Shown: positions 1-8,838 of the stretch, piece after piece | How positions within the stretch are numbered: position 1 is the first letter of the stretch | How the letters are laid out: the number at the start of each line of letters is the position of its first letter | Origin: Alcanivorax sp. S71-1-4 | GTDB taxonomy: Bacteria > Pseudomonadota > Gammaproteobacteria > Pseudomonadales > Alcanivoracaceae | Reading direction: 5' to 3' | NCBI RefSeq assembly: GCF_009846755.1 | Contig: NZ_AQOR01000005.1 | Coordinates: forward strand, 124,001 to 188,000 | DNA length: 64,000 bases | Notes under the pieces: generated by a model | Told to the model about the DNA's origin: nothing | The model's input: only the letters and a program-made list of their open reading frames with translations | Database searches by the model: none | Made by a program: the position numbers and the translations under genes

Positions 1-28
1 TCGCTCATCCCACCCTACAGCACCTTCT

Positions 29-1966
29 TCACAGGGCCAGGCGGTAGGCAATTTCCAGCGACACCGGGCGGCCAAATTCCTGCGTCAACTGCTCTTTCAA
101 TGCGCGCACATCGTCCGGCTCCAGCCGGCTGGCACTGGCCGCATCAGCGCGGATCAGCAGGTCCGGCTGGCGCAGCGTCACCGTCACGTTGCTCAGGCGC
201 AGGAACTTGCCGTGCACCACATACTGGCCACTCAGCAGCTGATTCTCGATCTGCCAGTGGTGCTTGATGTTGTTGAAGGAAATACCGAGTGGGATCGAGA
301 TCAGCACCAGCAGCAGCAGGGTCCAGCCCAGGCCCCGGGTGGCGCGTTTGATGGGGGCATAGCCCAGCACCATGAAGGTCACTACGCCGGCCAGCGTGAT
401 GCCGACCAGGTTGGTGAGGAACAACAGCATCGCGCCGCTGATCACATGCCAGTCGAGCCAGCCGATACCGATGCCGGCGACACACAATGGCGGCACCAGG
501 GCCACGGCGATCGCCACGCCGGGCAGACTTTTCATCACATTCTCGCGGGCGTGCGCGTAAGCACCGGCAATGCCCGAACCCACCGCCACGCCGAGGTCCA
601 GCAAGGAGGGTTGCAGCCGCCCGTTGATCTCCGGCGTGATCTTTTCCAGCGGAATGATCAGCGTCACCAGCGCGGACGCCAGCAACGCCAGCCCCATGCC
701 GACGGCAATGGATATGGCAGCATCTTTCAGCAGTGACGAGTCGTTGCGCAGCGCCCCCATGGACAGCGAAATGATCGGCGCCATCAACGGCGCCAGTACC
801 ATCGCGCCGATGATCACGGCGGCACTGTCGAGGAACAGCCCGAGCACCGCCACCACACTGGAGAGAATCATCAGGGTGACGAAATCATTGCGGATGCGCG
901 CGTTGTCGCGCAGCAGCAGGAACAGGTCCTTGAAATCATCCTCCACGGCCCGCGTGAAGATGGGCAGGTGTTTCTGGATCATTTCCACCCGCGCCTCGTT
1001 CTGCGGCAGGTTCTCGGTGCGCATGGTGTCCTTTTTCTCACCGCCGGCTTCCTGCCGCGCATGGAAGGCTTCACTGCAGTTGATACGCACCGCGCGCGGC
1101 TCCACCTGCACCGCCAGGGTATCGGCCTCGCGGCGACGGCCATCGACAAAATAAGTCAGGGCACGGCCGGCCTGCAGCGTCAGCCGGTCGCTCTTGATGA
1201 AGCTCACGGCGCCGGGCAGCTTCTTGCCCTGGCGGCGGCGTTGCAGCATGCCGATAAACAGAAATGCCAGGTACTCGGTCACCGACGTCGGCGCAATCAG
1301 TACCGCCGAGACTTTCCCGTCCTGGGACGAGGTGCTGGCATTGACCAGTCGCGCCGCCGCGCTCTGGGCATCGTTTTCCACCAGCACCATGCCGGTGATG
1401 GCCGTCCTGATCTCCACCTCCTTGCCGGTGGTCAGGGTGACCGGGAACGGGCGGATGCTGAACAGGTGGGCCACACTGACAAAAAACGAACGGACCAGAT
1501 ACCAGACCCGGCTGCGCCAGGTCGGCTGGGTGCTGACGTACCCCTTGCTGCGCTGATCCAGAAACGGCGTGTCACCGAGCATCACCATGCCCAGCACCAC
1601 CTCGTCATTGCACAAGGCGACATCCACCGCACTGCTCTCGTCATCGAAGGCCAGCACCAGCGTTTCGGGCAACTTGCGCGGCAGCTCAAACAGCCGGTAC
1701 GTCACCGACGACTGATGCAGGGGCACCATGCCGACAGAAAAATCGTGCAGGCGTGCGTCATGAATCACCCGCGACAGATCGGCGTCATTCACCACCGCCA
1801 CCACGTGGCGACTCTCGGCAAGGTGGGCTGCGGGGTCCTTGAGAAAGAGATCCAGCTCGATGCTGGTCAGGGCGATGTGCTGTTCGGCCGCGTAGGCCGT
1901 GACTTTTTCCAGCAGATTGTCAGTGCCGGCCCGGTAGACGGCCAGCGCGGAACTCACTTGCGACAT
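29..1966 (-). CDS. DUF389 (TIGR00341-type) membrane protein with N-terminal degenerate diacylglycerol-kinase-like domain
   Basis: The 645-residue protein has two parts. Residues ~1-310 read like the lipid/diacylglycerol kinase (YegS/DAGK) fold: the region where kinases carry their GTxND motif reads VPLHQSSVTYRLFELP, and a C-terminal part (SFIKSDRLTLQAG, then YFVDGRRREADTLAV) resembles the kinase beta-sandwich. The GGDGT nucleotide-binding motif is not visible, so kinase activity is unlikely. Residues ~340-560 hold the DUF389 hydrophobic core with several membrane segments (VIIGAMVLAPLMAPIISLSMG, then GSGIAGAYAHARENVMKSLPGVAIA). The ATG at 1966 was chosen because AGAGGA lies just upstream; the frame stays open past it but would overlap the divergent RDD gene. 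Function of DUF389 proteins is unknown to me; a transport or mechanosensing role is only a guess. The domain assignment is from motifs alone. Confidence 0.85.
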   Translation of the reverse strand: MSQVSSALAVYRAGTDNLLEKVTAYAAEQHIALTSIELDLFLKDPAAHLAESRHVVAVVNDADLSRVIHDARLHDFSVGMVPLHQSSVTYRLFELPRKLPETLVLAFDDESSAVDVALCNDEVVLGMVMLGDTPFLDQRSKGYVSTQPTWRSRVWYLVRSFFVSVAHLFSIRPFPVTLTTGKEVEIRTAITGMVLVENDAQSAAARLVNASTSSQDGKVSAVLIAPTSVTEYLAFLFIGMLQRRRQGKKLPGAVSFIKSDRLTLQAGRALTYFVDGRRREADTLAVQVEPRAVRINCSEAFHARQEAGGEKKDTMRTENLPQNEARVEMIQKHLPIFTRAVEDDFKDLFLLLRDNARIRNDFVTLMILSSVVAVLGLFLDSAAVIIGAMVLAPLMAPIISLSMGALRNDSSLLKDAAISIAVGMGLALLASALVTLIIPLEKITPEINGRLQPSLLDLGVAVGSGIAGAYAHARENVMKSLPGVAIAVALVPPLCVAGIGIGWLDWHVISGAMLLFLTNLVGITLAGVVTFMVLGYAPIKRATRGLGWTLLLLVLISIPLGISFNNIKHHWQIENQLLSGQYVVHGKFLRLSNVTVTLRQPDLLIRADAASASRLEPDDVRALKEQLTQEFGRPVSLEIAYRLAL

Positions 1967-2122
1967 ACCGCGTCCTCTGATGTCCGTATCGGCATCCCGG
2001 CATGGTACACCACAGCGTGACAACGTCGCCGTCATGACAACGCCTGACAGCGTCGTTCGCCGCGTCGTCCCCGCGCCGCTATAGTAAAGCTCCCTTCGCC
2101 CACCGCAGCCCAAGGACAGCGC

Positions 2123-2602
2123 ATGACCAACAATCCCTACGCCGCCCCCGGCACCATGCCGGAAAGCCCCCAGAGCACGTCCGACGCGCCGCACTATGTC
2201 GGCTTCTGGGCGCGCCTGGCGGCGTCCATCGTCGACAACCTGTTGCTGGTGGCAGTCACCTGGCCGTTGTTGCTGCTGATCTACGGCTTCAGTTACCTGG
2301 AACAGCAGAGCGTCATTGCCGGCCCCGCCGATGCGCTGATCAGTTGGGTCCTGCCCGCCGTCATCATCATTACGCTGTGGCGGCGTATACAGAGCACGCC
2401 GGGCAAACTGATCTTCCGCGCCCGCGTCGTCGATGCTGACACCGGCCAGCCGGCCAGCCTCGGTCGCTATGTGCTGCGCTACGTCGGCTATTTCCTTTCG
2501 GCCATCCCGCTGGGCCTGGGCTTTATCTGGGTCGCGTTCGACAAGCGCAAGCAGGGCTGGCACGACAAAATGGCCAACACCGTGGTGGTGCAACGGGGTT
2601 GA
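2123..2602 (+). CDS. RDD family membrane protein
   Basis: This 159-residue protein shows the RDD family pattern: an R-D pair in the first membrane helix (FWARLAASIVDNLLLVAVTW), a second helix near residues 70-90, the TPGKLIFRARVVD motif between helices, and an ending FDKRKQGWHDKMANTVVV. The N-terminus has the NNPYAAP lead seen in many proteobacterial RDD proteins. AAGGA precedes the ATG and a TATAGT hexamer sits at 2080-2085. It is divergent from the DUF389 gene, with about 155 bp for both promoters. RDD proteins are poorly characterised; some are linked to ion exchange, but no substrate can be read here. Confidence 0.88.
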   Translation: MTNNPYAAPGTMPESPQSTSDAPHYVGFWARLAASIVDNLLLVAVTWPLLLLIYGFSYLEQQSVIAGPADALISWVLPAVIIITLWRRIQSTPGKLIFRARVVDADTGQPASLGRYVLRYVGYFLSAIPLGLGFIWVAFDKRKQGWHDKMANTVVVQRG

Positions 2603-2682
2603 TCCCGCTGCACCCTTACATTCTTTACACTTCCCTTTCTCACGCCCCCTTATAAATCAATCAGATACCCCGCCCTCTGATT

Positions 2683-2711
2683 TTGAGAACAATTCTCGTT
2701 TGCCATATTAT
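2683..2711 (+). promoter_or_regulatory. Promoter with overlapping Fur-box-like site for the TonB receptor gene
   Basis: A TTGAGA hexamer (2683-2688) and a TATTAT hexamer (2706-2711) are separated by exactly 17 bases. The spacer holds GAGAACAATTCTCGTTTGC, which resembles Pseudomonas-type Fur boxes and contains the short palindrome GAGAACAATTCTC. It lies about 60 bp before the receptor start. Iron-responsive repression is inferred from the sequence match and the downstream genes. Confidence 0.6.
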
Positions 2712-2772
2712 TAGCAGCCTTTGAGCTTGCCGAATTCCGGTTTCATCCATTCGAGAAAAGGAGTCGCCACGG

Positions 2773-4995
2773 ATGCGTGCCCTGCGTACCCGCCCTGCCC
2801 GTTGTCTGCTTGCCACCGCCATCGCCGGCCTGTCCGCTGGCGCCCTGGCCCAGGAGAGCACCGCCCGCCTTGATACCATCGACGTCGTTTCCACCGCCGC
2901 CGGCTACGAGCAAAAGATCACCGACGCGCCGGCCAGCATCACCGTGATCAGCCGTGAGGACCTGGAGCGCAAACGCTTCGGCAACCTGGCGGAAGCGCTG
3001 GCCGATGTGGAAGGCATCGATGTGCGCGGCAACACCGGCAAGACCGGCGGCCTGAACATCAGCATCCGTGGCATGCCGTCGGACTACACCCTGATCCTGA
3101 TTGATGGCCGGCGCCAGAACACCGCCGGCAACGTCACCCCGAACGGTTTCGGCGAAGCGGCCACCGGCTTTATGCCGCCGCTGTCGGCCATCGAGCGGAT
3201 CGAAGTAGTGCGCGGCCCGATGTCGACGCTGTACGGTTCCGACGCCATGGGCGGCGTGGTCAACATCATCACCCGCAAGGTGAACGAGACCTGGGGCGGC
3301 TCGCTGACCCATGACTACACGATCCAGGAAGAGCGCGAGTTCGGCGACACGACCAACACCACGCTCTATACCAGCGGCCCGCTGATCCCGGACCAGTTGG
3401 GTCTCACCGTACGCGGCAGCGTCTTCAACCGCGCCGAATCCGACCTCAAGCCCACCGGTGACGCCGACAGCAATGTGGAGCTGAACACCCGTGGCCAGAA
3501 CCCGGTCGAGGGCCGCATCCACACCTTCGGCGCACGCCTGGACATGATTTCACTGGAAGACCACGACATCTGGTTCGACGTCGATGTGGCGAAGCAGTTG
3601 TACGACAACGGCACCCCGGACGACCGCAAGCTCAGCAGCAATGACACCCCGACCAACTGGCGCGGCTACGACGATGAACTGCGCTTCAACCGCAAGCAGG
3701 TCGCGCTCGGCCACACCAGCGACACCGCCATCGGCCGCATTGAATCCAGCCTGATGCGCAACTACACCGAAACCGTGGGCCGCACCATTCCCGGCAACCC
3801 GCAAAACCCGACCAACACCGGCATTCCCGGCAAGAACGTCGGCGACCCGCGCGAGCTGGAAACCACCAACGTGGTCGCCGACACCAAACTGATGACCGGC
3901 CTGGGCGACAGCCATTTCCTGACCGTCGGCGCCCAGTGGTGGAAAGCCGAAATGACCGATGGCGTCGCCACCACCGATTTCGAACAGACCACCTGGGCCC
4001 TGTTCGCCGAAGACGAATGGCGCATCCTGGACGATCTGGCACTGACCCTCGGCGCACGCCACGACCAGCACGATGCCTTCGGTGGCCACACCAGCCCGCG
4101 CGCCTACGCAGTCTGGAACACCACCGACCACTGGACCGTAAAAGGCGGCGTCTCCGCCGGCTACAAGACGCCGCGCGTCGACCAGCTGCACGACGGTATC
4201 GTCGGTTTCGGTGCCCAGGGTGCCTCGGCTTCCATCGGCAGCCCGGACCTGGAACCGGAAACCAGCGTCAGCCAGGAGATCGGCGTCTACTACCTCGGGT
4301 ACAACGGCCTGAACCTCAACGCCACGATTTTCCACAATGAGTTCGACGACAAGATCGCCAGCGGCCCGGACCTGCTCAACTGTTCCTTCGCTGCGGATCC
4401 GAACCGTCCCGGCTGCGTCGACTACGGCAACTTCCCGAACCAGGACACCTTCGGCCAGTCGATCAACATCGACGAAGCCACCACCCAGGGCCTGGAACTG
4501 GCCGCCACGCTGCCGCTGGCGGATCGCTGGAGCCTGTCGATGAACTACACCTACACCGACAGTGAAGTGAAGGAAAACGGCCAGAGCAACGGCAAGCTGG
4601 CGGACACACCCCGCCACATGGCACACGCACGCCTGAACTGGCGCACGACCGAGCGCCTCAATATGTGGTTGCGCGCCGACTACCGTGGCGAGAGCCGCCG
4701 CTTCGACGGCCGCACCAGCGACCTCACCGGCCAGGACCTGGCACTGTACAACGCCGTCGGTGACCTGAAAGCCTATCAACTGTTCAGCCTGGGTGGCTCC
4801 CTGCAGGTGAACGACAACCTCACCTTCAGCGCCACCATCGAGAACCTGCTGAACACGGATTTCCGCAAGTTCAAGGCGTACGACTACAACGGCACCACCT
4901 ACTACGCCAGCGAATACAGCCACTTCTCCCGTTCCACCAAGGGTGCGGTGCTGGAAGGCCGTCGTCTGTGGCTGTCGGCCAACGTCACGTTCTGA
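2773..4995 (+). CDS. TonB-dependent outer-membrane receptor (CirA/FepA-like, probable ferric-siderophore receptor)
   Basis: The 740-residue protein begins with a signal peptide ending ...GALAQES, followed by a TonB-box-like stretch (LDTIDVVST). A plug domain spans roughly residues 50-165 (ITDAPASITVISREDLE, SIRGMPSDYTLILIDGRRQ, IERIEVVRGPMSTLYGSDA). The rest is a beta-barrel ending in aromatic Phe (LWLSANVTF), the normal outer-membrane assembly signal. GGAG lies at a proper distance before the ATG. It imports a substrate across the outer membrane using TonB energy. The ligand is not evident, but the Fur-like sites and the downstream PepSY/flavodoxin genes favour an iron chelate. It ends with a strong hairpin, so downstream genes probably have their own promoter. 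Confidence 0.93.
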   Translation: MRALRTRPARCLLATAIAGLSAGALAQESTARLDTIDVVSTAAGYEQKITDAPASITVISREDLERKRFGNLAEALADVEGIDVRGNTGKTGGLNISIRGMPSDYTLILIDGRRQNTAGNVTPNGFGEAATGFMPPLSAIERIEVVRGPMSTLYGSDAMGGVVNIITRKVNETWGGSLTHDYTIQEEREFGDTTNTTLYTSGPLIPDQLGLTVRGSVFNRAESDLKPTGDADSNVELNTRGQNPVEGRIHTFGARLDMISLEDHDIWFDVDVAKQLYDNGTPDDRKLSSNDTPTNWRGYDDELRFNRKQVALGHTSDTAIGRIESSLMRNYTETVGRTIPGNPQNPTNTGIPGKNVGDPRELETTNVVADTKLMTGLGDSHFLTVGAQWWKAEMTDGVATTDFEQTTWALFAEDEWRILDDLALTLGARHDQHDAFGGHTSPRAYAVWNTTDHWTVKGGVSAGYKTPRVDQLHDGIVGFGAQGASASIGSPDLEPETSVSQEIGVYYLGYNGLNLNATIFHNEFDDKIASGPDLLNCSFAADPNRPGCVDYGNFPNQDTFGQSINIDEATTQGLELAATLPLADRWSLSMNYTYTDSEVKENGQSNGKLADTPRHMAHARLNWRTTERLNMWLRADYRGESRRFDGRTSDLTGQDLALYNAVGDLKAYQLFSLGGSLQVNDNLTFSATIENLLNTDFRKFKAYDYNGTTYYASEYSHFSRSTKGAVLEGRRLWLSANVTF

Positions 4996-5035
4996 TGCAG
5001 CGTGGGTTGTGACGGCGTGGTATGTCGTCACGCGC

Positions 5036-5070
5036 ACGGAAAAAAGGAGGCCAGGCCTCCTTTTTTCCGT
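5036..5070 (+). terminator. Intrinsic terminator after the TonB receptor
   Basis: Two 17-base arms (5036-5052 and 5054-5070) are perfectly complementary around a single central A. The GC-rich core GGAGGCC/GGCCTCC is followed by six T on the right arm and preceded by six A on the left arm, so it could act in both directions. It lies 40 bp after the receptor stop codon. Confidence 0.85.
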
Positions 5071-5115
5071 GTTGCCTCAATCGTGCAAAAAAAGCGAAAA
5101 CACGCCCAGACACTT

Positions 5116-5136
5116 GAAATTCATTCTCATTTGCAT
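5116..5136 (+). promoter_or_regulatory. Fur-box-like operator upstream of the PepSY-TM gene
   Basis: The sequence AAATTCATTCTCATTTGCA at 5117-5135 is close to the AT-rich ATTCTCATTTGC half of the proteobacterial Fur consensus. It lies 60 bp before the GTG start at 5195 and after the terminator of the receptor gene, so it probably controls the four-gene unit that follows. This is a motif match only. Confidence 0.6.
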
Positions 5137-5194
5137 TGAAGTATCGCCGCTGACCTTCCATCGCGCTTAACCACTGCAGGGACACCGCCACACC

Positions 5195-5818
5195 GTGACT
5201 GACACCACCGCCGGACAACGCAGCTTCTGGCTGCGGCATCTGCATCGCTGGCACTGGATCAGCTCGGCGCTGTGCCTGATCGGCATGCTGCTGTTCGCGT
5301 TCACCGGCATCACCCTGAACCACGCGGCGCAGATCGAGGCCCGCCCCGCCGTCACCGAGCGCGATGCCGTGCTGCCGGAGGCCCTGCTTGCCAGCCTGTC
5401 CACACCGGACAGCGCGGACGCGCCACTGCCACCCGCCCTGCGGGATTTCCTGATCCGCGAGATCGGCGTCGATGCCGGCCACCGGCTGGCGGAATGGAGC
5501 GACAGCGAAATTTATCTGGCCCTGCCACGCCCCGGTGGTGACGCCTGGCTGAGCATTGATCTGGCCAGCGGTGAACTGCTCTATGAACACACCGACCGGG
5601 GCTGGATCGCCTGGCTCAACGATCTGCACAAAGGCCGCAACACCGGCACCGCCTGGGCCTGGTTCATCGACATTTTCGCGGTGGCCTGCCTGGTGTTCTG
5701 CATTACCGGACTGTTTCTGCTGCACCTGCACGGGCGGCAGCGCCCGGCCACCTGGCCGCTGGTCGGCTTCGGGCTGGTCGCCCCGCTGCTGCTGATCATT
5801 CTGTTCATTCACTCGTGA
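5195..5818 (+). CDS. PepSY-associated transmembrane protein
   Basis: This 207-residue protein starts with a basic amphipathic segment (SFWLRHLHRWHWISSALCLI) and a first membrane helix containing GITLNHA, typical of the PepSY_TM family. A soluble periplasmic PepSY-like stretch follows (ADAPLPPALRDFLIREIGV, then LSIDLASGELLYEHTDRGW), then LNDLHKGRNTG and two more hydrophobic helices (residues ~150-205). Such proteins accompany siderophore receptors and may carry electrons or heme for cytoplasmic-membrane iron reduction. The start is GTG with GGGA upstream. Its stop abuts the next gene closely, so they are likely co-transcribed. Confidence 0.85.
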   Translation: MTDTTAGQRSFWLRHLHRWHWISSALCLIGMLLFAFTGITLNHAAQIEARPAVTERDAVLPEALLASLSTPDSADAPLPPALRDFLIREIGVDAGHRLAEWSDSEIYLALPRPGGDAWLSIDLASGELLYEHTDRGWIAWLNDLHKGRNTGTAWAWFIDIFAVACLVFCITGLFLLHLHGRQRPATWPLVGFGLVAPLLLIILFIHS

Positions 5819-5826
5819 GGGATCCG

Positions 5827-6333
5827 ATGCGCACGCTTGTTTCCGCTGCCCTGCTCCTGGCCACCGCTTCCGCCGGTGCTGCCGAACTGTCCGTCAGCGT
5901 GGATATTCCGCGCCTGAACGTGGCCGAATATCACCGCCCGTATGTGGCGATCTGGCTCGAGCCGGAGCAAGGCGCGCCGACCACCCTGGCCGTCTGGTAC
6001 GACATCAAGCTGCGTGACAGCGAAGGCGAAAAATGGCTCAAGGACATGCGCCAGTGGTGGCGCCGCGATGGTCGCGGCCTGTCGATGCCGGTGGACGGTG
6101 TGTCCGGCGCCACCCGTGCCGTGGGCACCCACACCGTCAGCTTCCAGAGCGGCCAGGCGCCACTGGGCGAGCTGGCACCGGGCAACTACACCCTGCTGGT
6201 GGAGGCCGCGCGCGAAGTCGGCGGCCGCGAAGTGCTGAGCATTCCCTTTACCTGGCCGGTGACCGGCGCCTTCAGCGAAAGCGTCACCGGTGACACTGAA
6301 CTGGGCGGCGTCCGCCTGGACATCACCCCCTGA
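5827..6333 (+). CDS. DUF2271 periplasmic protein
   Basis: The 168-residue product has a signal peptide (MRTLVSAALLLATASAGAAE). Its mature part (PYVAIWLEPEQGAPTTLAVWYD, WLKDMRQWWRRDGR, DGVSGATRAVGTHTV) matches the DUF2271 pattern. The ATG at 5827 is preferred over the in-frame GTG at 5815 because GAGGG stands directly before it and the signal peptide then begins at Met. DUF2271 proteins recur beside PepSY-TM and DUF4198 genes. Residues W and D in WRRDGRGLSMPVDGVSGAT resemble those of flavin-transferase-related folds, but no activity is established. Confidence 0.82.
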   Translation: MRTLVSAALLLATASAGAAELSVSVDIPRLNVAEYHRPYVAIWLEPEQGAPTTLAVWYDIKLRDSEGEKWLKDMRQWWRRDGRGLSMPVDGVSGATRAVGTHTVSFQSGQAPLGELAPGNYTLLVEAAREVGGREVLSIPFTWPVTGAFSESVTGDTELGGVRLDITP

Positions 6334-6350
6334 ATTTTGGAGACCCCCGC

Positions 6351-7172
6351 ATGAAGAAGCCTGTTGCCACCCGCCTGCTGCCCGTCGCCCTGGCCATGGC
6401 CGGCCTGGCCCTGCCGCTCACCGCCCAGGCCCACCGCGCCTGGATCGTGCCGGCGGCCACCGCGCTGTCCAGTGACAATCCCTGGGTGACCTTTGACGCC
6501 GCCATCTCCAACGACATTTTCCACCCGGATTATCACGCCATGCCGCTGACCCACCTGACGGTGACCGCACCGGACGGCAGCGCGGCAGAGATCCAGAATG
6601 CCCACACCGGCAAATACCGCAGCACCTTCGACCTGAACCTGACCCAGCGCGGCACCTACAAGGTCAGCTCCGCCGGCAGTTTCGTGATCGCCATGTGGGA
6701 AGAAAACGGCGAGCGCAAACGCTGGCGCGGCGACGCCGATGGCCTGAAGGATGCCATCCCGGCCGGTGCCGATAACGTGCGCATCATCGAGAGCGCCCGC
6801 CGCCTGGAAACCTACGTGACCGCCGGCGCGCCGACCCTGGAGGTGTTCACCCCGACCGGCAAGGGCCTGGAGCTGGTACCGGTCACCCACCCGAACGACC
6901 TGTTTGCCGGGGAAGAGGCCACCTTCCAGTTGCTGATCGACGGCGAACCGGCGGCCGCCGCTGAGGTGGAAGTCATCCCCGGCGGCATGCGCTACCGCAA
7001 CCAGCAGGACGAGATCACCGCCAGCACCGACAAACAGGGGCGCTTCAGCCTGACCTGGCCGGCCGCCGGCATGTACTGGCTGAGCGCCGAGCTGCAGGAC
7101 GACAAATCGTCGATCCCGAACGCCAGCCGCCGCGCCAGCTACACCGGTACCTTCGAAGTCCTGCCCCAGTAA
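6351..7172 (+). CDS. DUF4198 periplasmic protein
   Basis: The 273-residue protein has a signal peptide ending ...LTAQAHRAWIVPA. His at the mature N-terminus is common in DUF4198 and may be a metal ligand. The body (TFDAAISNDIFHPDYHAMPL, LELVPVTHPNDLFAGEEATF, DKQGRFSLTWPAAGMYWLSAEL) gives the Ig-like beta pattern of this family, also annotated as nickel-uptake or CbiK-related. It starts 17 bp after the DUF2271 stop with GGAG upstream. The context indicates a role in periplasmic metal handling, most likely iron; direct metal binding is inference. Confidence 0.85.
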   Translation: MKKPVATRLLPVALAMAGLALPLTAQAHRAWIVPAATALSSDNPWVTFDAAISNDIFHPDYHAMPLTHLTVTAPDGSAAEIQNAHTGKYRSTFDLNLTQRGTYKVSSAGSFVIAMWEENGERKRWRGDADGLKDAIPAGADNVRIIESARRLETYVTAGAPTLEVFTPTGKGLELVPVTHPNDLFAGEEATFQLLIDGEPAAAAEVEVIPGGMRYRNQQDEITASTDKQGRFSLTWPAAGMYWLSAELQDDKSSIPNASRRASYTGTFEVLPQ

Positions 7173-7215
7173 CCCGCCGCGGGCCGGCCACGGCCCGCAC
7201 CAACCTGGCTGACCG

Positions 7216-8628
7216 ATGTTCCGTCACCCGTTCCCCTGGCTCTGCGCTGCTGCCCTGCTGCTGACCATCACCGCCCTCGGCGACAGCCCCTGGCTGCGCA
7301 ACCCGGCCGTCAGCGCCACGCTGGTCGTGCTGCTGTATCTGGCGGCCTGCAGCTACTGGCTGCTCTGGCAGCCCCGGCAGGCGCAGCGCCGACTACAGCA
7401 ACTGCTCGGCCGGCAAGCGGGAGGGCCGGCCACGCTGATCGCCTACGCCAGCCAGACCGGCACCGCCGAGCAACTCGCCTGGCAGGCGGCCACACAACTG
7501 GCCGAGGGTGGCATCGCCGTCGAGGTGCTGCCGCTGAACGAGGTCGATGCCGCACGGCTGCAGGCGTGCGCGCGCGCGCTGTTCATCGCCAGCACCTATG
7601 GCGAGGGCGACCCGCCGGACAACGCCGCACTGTTCGCCCGCCGCGTGCTGGCCAGCACGCAGGATCTCGGCCACCTGCACTGCGGCGTACTGGCGCTGGG
7701 TGACCGCAGCTACACGCATTTCTGCGGCTTTGGTCACCAGTTGGATGACTGGCTGCAACAACAGGGTGCCGTGCCGCTGTTCGACCGGCTCAATGCCGAC
7801 GACAGCGACCGCGACACACTGGCCGCGTGGCAGGCGCACCTGCGCCACCTGGGCGCCGCCGAGGCCCGCCAGGCCGACGCCGTGCCCTGGACCACCGCGC
7901 ACCTGACCGAGCGGCGCCCACTCAACCCCGGCAGCCCCGCCGCCCCCGCGTTTCACCTGCGCCTGAAACCGGCCGTGCCACTGCACTGGCAGGCCGGCGA
8001 CATCCTCGAAATCGCACTGCCGGGACAGCCCGCGCTGACGCGGGAGTATTCCATCGCCTCCGTACCCGGGGACGGTGGCATTGATTTACTGGTCCGGCAG
8101 GTACAGCACCCGGACGGCCGCCTCGGTGCCGGCTCCGGCTGGCTCACGGCCCAGGCCAGCGAACAAGACGCCCTGCCCGTGCGCATCCGTCGCAACCCCG
8201 CCTTTCATGGCAGCGACACCCCGCTGGTCCTGATCGGTGCCGGCACCGGGCTGGCTGGCCTGCGCGCGCACCTGCGTGAACGGGCGCAGCAGGGCCGGCA
8301 CGACAACTGGCTGCTGTTCGGCGAACGGACGCACGCGTTCGACCGTTTCCATCAGGCGGAGCTGGACAGCTGGCTGGCACACGGGCACCTGCAACGGCTG
8401 GACCAGGTGTTCTCGCGTGACGCAGGGGAATACCGCTATGTGCAGGATGTGCTGGCCGCCTCGGCGGGCACGTTGCGCGACTGGCTGGCGCGGGGCGCCA
8501 CGATACTGGTCTGCGGGAGCCTCACCGGCATGGGGCACGGCGTCGACCACACCCTCCGCACCCTGCTCGGTGATGACGCGGTGGACACACTGATCAGCGC
8601 AGGCCGATATCGTCGCGACCTGTACTGA
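7216..8628 (+). CDS. Membrane-anchored flavodoxin/NADPH-flavin reductase (sulfite-reductase-flavoprotein-like)
   Basis: The 470-residue protein carries two N-terminal membrane helices (residues ~5-55). A flavodoxin domain follows (~70-205: ASQTGTAEQLAWQ phosphate loop; ASTYGEGDPPDNA; LGDRSYTHFCGFG). The rest is a ferredoxin-reductase-like FAD/NADPH module: REYSIASVPGDGGIDLLVRQV for FAD, LVLIGAGTGLAGLRAHLRER and ILVCGSLTGMGHGVD for NADPH, and a C-terminal aromatic ending RRDLY. The domain order matches the diflavin reductases. A plausible role is to pass electrons from cytoplasmic NADPH across the membrane, via the PepSY-TM partner, to reduce imported ferric chelate. It is the last gene of the cluster. 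Confidence 0.88.
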   Translation: MFRHPFPWLCAAALLLTITALGDSPWLRNPAVSATLVVLLYLAACSYWLLWQPRQAQRRLQQLLGRQAGGPATLIAYASQTGTAEQLAWQAATQLAEGGIAVEVLPLNEVDAARLQACARALFIASTYGEGDPPDNAALFARRVLASTQDLGHLHCGVLALGDRSYTHFCGFGHQLDDWLQQQGAVPLFDRLNADDSDRDTLAAWQAHLRHLGAAEARQADAVPWTTAHLTERRPLNPGSPAAPAFHLRLKPAVPLHWQAGDILEIALPGQPALTREYSIASVPGDGGIDLLVRQVQHPDGRLGAGSGWLTAQASEQDALPVRIRRNPAFHGSDTPLVLIGAGTGLAGLRAHLRERAQQGRHDNWLLFGERTHAFDRFHQAELDSWLAHGHLQRLDQVFSRDAGEYRYVQDVLAASAGTLRDWLARGATILVCGSLTGMGHGVDHTLRTLLGDDAVDTLISAGRYRRDLY

Positions 8629-8720
8629 TTGCCGAAAGGCATCAAAAAGACATCAGAAAAACGGCTCAAGACACAGCGCACACAGCAAGGCATATCTGCC
8701 AGAAGCGCCCGCCGCGCACA

Positions 8721-8838
8721 TAAAAAAAGCGCCGTCACGGGACGGCGCTCTAAGGGGAGGATCACTCAAACAAACCCAATCACAGAATCAGCCATGTTCG
8801 GCATAACCCGTCGGAGGAGACGGCCGCCGGGTTACTGA
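8721..8838 (-). ncRNA. Candidate small RNA with C-rich loops and an intrinsic terminator (minus strand)
   Basis: In the ~350 bp between the reductase and the acyl-CoA dehydrogenase, the minus strand has a CATAAT hexamer near 8845. A hairpin follows with arms AACCCG and CGGGTT enclosing a CTCCTCC loop segment, then a second C-rich stretch (TCCTCCCC), and finally a perfect 8-bp GC hairpin (8729-8748, loop of four) followed by seven T. There is no minus-strand gene near for this terminator to serve. The plus-strand reading is an uninformative basic ORF. Anti-Shine-Dalgarno loops suggest a trans-acting regulator. This is a prediction from structure only. Confidence 0.45.

Noticed and set aside
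1967-2593. N-terminal extension of the DUF389 reading frame on the minus strand
   Set aside because: It runs through the divergent RDD gene, has low-complexity composition, and a good ribosome-binding site sits at the internal ATG 1966.
3550-5037. Long minus-strand frame opposite the TonB receptor
   Set aside because: Composition is the Val/Gly/Ala-rich pattern of an antisense shadow of a GC-rich gene, with no family motif.
8629-8838. Small basic plus-strand ORF after the diflavin reductase
   Set aside because: It begins at no true start codon, spans a hairpin terminator, and has no SD or family likeness.
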